In this document: piece after piece, positions 62,839-64,000 of the stretch
Numbering within the stretch: position 1 is the stretch's first letter
How the letters are laid out: every line of letters begins with the position of its first letter
Assembly: GCF_003012735.1 (NCBI RefSeq)
Contig: NZ_PXYI01000002.1
Location: forward strand, 620,001-684,000
Direction of reading: 5' to 3'
Length of the DNA: 64,000 bases
Source: Allosphingosinicella deserti
GTDB lineage: Bacteria; Pseudomonadota; Alphaproteobacteria; Sphingomonadales; Sphingomonadaceae
Made by a program: the position numbers and the translations under genes
Notes under the pieces: model-generated
The model's input: the letters and a program-made list of their open reading frames with translations, nothing else
What the model was told of the DNA's origin: nothing
Databases searched by the model: none

Positions 62839-63246
62839 ATGCAGCATTGGGTGGACTTCAAGGATCTGATCGCGAGCACGTCCGGTTTCGACCGCGGCAG
62901 CCTGCATGTCCTCGCATCGGTGCCGCTTCACGTCATTTGCGCCCTGCTGCTTCGCCGTCCGCTCACCAGCTTCTGGCCGTGGCTGTTGATGCTGGCGCTC
63001 GCCGGCGTCAACGAGGCGGCGAGCGGCTATGCCGACGGGCGCCTCGAGGATTGGGAGATCCCCGGCAGCCTTCGCGACCTGCTGCTGGTGATGGCGTTGC
63101 CGACATTCCTCGCCGTGGCGCTGCGGCTGCGGTTGCTCTCTCCCGCCGGGCGCCGGCCGCCGCCGAGCCGAACCCTGCCGATGCTGCCCGTCTCGGCGTC
63201 GCCGCGTGAGATCATCGTCGACGCCGAGTTCGAGGAAATCCGCTGA
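62839..63246 (+). CDS. Small membrane protein
   Basis: This 135-residue protein has three or so hydrophobic segments (LASVPLHVICALLLRRPL, FWPWLLMLALAGVNEAAS, LRDLLLVMALPTFLAVAL) and a charged tail. NEAASGYADG between helices 2 and 3 may face the periplasm. It resembles VanZ-like small proteins in pattern but no clear match. Probably co-transcribed with the gene before it. Confidence 0.65.
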   Translation: MQHWVDFKDLIASTSGFDRGSLHVLASVPLHVICALLLRRPLTSFWPWLLMLALAGVNEAASGYADGRLEDWEIPGSLRDLLLVMALPTFLAVALRLRLLSPAGRRPPPSRTLPMLPVSASPREIIVDAEFEEIR

Positions 63247-63251
63247 CTTTC

Positions 63252-64000
63252 TCAGCGCGCGGCCAGCGTGCGGCGGAAGAAGGCGATCACCTCACGGTTG
63301 AAGCGGGCGTGGAAGGCGGCCCGATCGAAGCCGGGCGGATCCGTGCAGATCATTGCGCTCGCCTTGGCCGCCGCCGGCGAGCAAGGGGCCAGAATGGCGA
63401 AATGGCCGGCCTTGGGGATGACGTGGAACTCGGGCCTGTTCGGCAACGCCCCCCGCACCACGTCGGCATGATAGGGCGCCGGCAGGATCTCGTCGGCCTC
63501 AGGCTTCCACAGCTGAACGGGAACGCGCAAGGTACGCATGGTGTCGCGGGTGAAGGTGTAGCCGAGCGCCGGCGCCGCGCTGACAACGGCGCGGATCCGG
63601 CTGTCGTGGGTCCATCGCGGCGGAGTCGCTGGGCGGCGGCCGGCGCTGAGCTTGCAATCGAAATCGCCCGGCCGCTCGCGGCAATGGGCGAGCACCCGCG
63701 TAAGATCCGGCTCCGCACCGGCGGCTGCAAGCACGGTGAAGCCGCCCGACGAGAAGCCGAAGGCGCCGATCCGGTCTGCGTCGATCAGCCCGCGCCATTC
63801 GGGTGCGTCAAGCACGTGATCGATCAGCACCTTCAGCTGGCGGGGACGGTTGGCCATGTCGGTAGCGCGGCTCTGGTCGCGCCAATTGTCGCCGCCATGA
63901 GTCAAGGCGGCGACCACGAACCCGGCTTCGGCAAGCGCGATCGCAGTGTCGAAATGGCCGGCGAACGATCCGCCGTTGCCGTGCGAGAAAACGATCAGCG
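63252..64000 (-). CDS. Alpha/beta hydrolase, 5' end outside the window
   Basis: The frame runs out of the window at 64000, so the N-terminus is missing; at least 249 residues are seen. LIVFSHGNGGSFAGHFDTAI gives the oxyanion HGxGG motif. GAFGFSSGGFTVLAAAG holds the nucleophile Ser (GFSSGG), PEADEILPAPYHADVV the acid, and KAGHFAILAP the catalytic His. The type is that of dienelactone-hydrolase or platelet-activating-factor acetylhydrolase-like enzymes. The extra Cys-containing loop HCRERPGDFDCK is a lid feature. Substrate unknown. It is convergent with the gene before it. Confidence 0.88.
   Translation of the reverse strand, partial: LIVFSHGNGGSFAGHFDTAIALAEAGFVVAALTHGGDNWRDQSRATDMANRPRQLKVLIDHVLDAPEWRGLIDADRIGAFGFSSGGFTVLAAAGAEPDLTRVLAHCRERPGDFDCKLSAGRRPATPPRWTHDSRIRAVVSAAPALGYTFTRDTMRTLRVPVQLWKPEADEILPAPYHADVVRGALPNRPEFHVIPKAGHFAILAPCSPAAAKASAMICTDPPGFDRAAFHARFNREVIAFFRRTLAAR

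Overview
The window looks like chromosome of a sphingomonad (Alphaproteobacteria, Sphingomonadales). This rests on uniformly high GC with G/C-ending codons, four TonB-dependent receptors, a complete protocatechuate 4,5-cleavage (lig) gene set closely matching the Sphingobium SYK-6 type, and several small proteins typical of sphingomonads. No rRNA, tRNA, CRISPR array, insertion sequence or prophage was seen.

Layout. (1) 0-7.6 kb: a quinone oxidoreductase with a divergent LysR gene, then a ferulate/vanillin/vanillate block (Rieske O-demethylase, feruloyl-CoA hydratase-lyase, vanillin dehydrogenase) with a divergent MarR regulator and an aromatic-acid MFS transporter. (2) 7.6-10.4 kb: a decayed stretch with three frameshifted genes among small membrane proteins and a DoxX protein. 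(3) 10.9-15.3 kb: a zinc block on the minus strand (Zur-type Fur regulator, two paralogous small secreted proteins, a PepSY protein, a ZnuD-like receptor with a His-rich loop). (4) 15.6-20.9 kb: a winged-helix/TPR regulator, secreted proteins, a lipase-like hydrolase and a Crp/Fnr regulator. (5) 21.3-24.2 kb: a divergent pair, a MerC-domain protein and a second ZnuD-like receptor. Each has a 17-bp operator whose 11-bp core also occurs at the start of the first zinc block, so a shared Zur regulon is likely. (6) 25-30.2 kb: an AraC regulator, an SDR, a lipoprotein and a TonB receptor. (7) 30.6-41.0 kb: the lig cluster in two divergent operons. The minus arm is ligK-ligU-ligI-AKR-pobA. The plus arm is a LysR regulator with two HTH domains, a DUF1932 dehydrogenase, ligJ-ligA-ligB and ligC. 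Together they take 4-hydroxybenzoate and protocatechuate to pyruvate and oxaloacetate, and the upstream ferulate block feeds protocatechuate into them.

(8) 41.5-43.1 kb: a subtilase without a signal peptide, coupled to an 81-residue protein that appears to start at CTG. (9) 43.4-47.7 kb: an RcnB-like protein and two serralysin-type RTX metalloproteases whose 3' ends are almost identical. (10) 49.1-50.9 kb: a three-gene overlapping operon of a HEATH metallopeptidase-like protein followed by two paralogous lipoproteins, resembling an effector with duplicated immunity genes. (11) 51.4-61.4 kb: an OmpA-like protein, a di-heme cytochrome, a TonB receptor, an MmgE/PrpD protein, an MFS transporter, a CapA-family protein and a cytochrome P450. 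Three LacI-type palindromes lie at the promoters of this group, so it probably forms one inducible uptake and catabolism regulon whose regulator lies elsewhere. (12) 61.6-64 kb: small hypothetical proteins, a cupin gene that has lost its middle, and an alpha/beta hydrolase cut by the window end.

All assignments come from reading motifs and comparing them with remembered family features. No database search was run.
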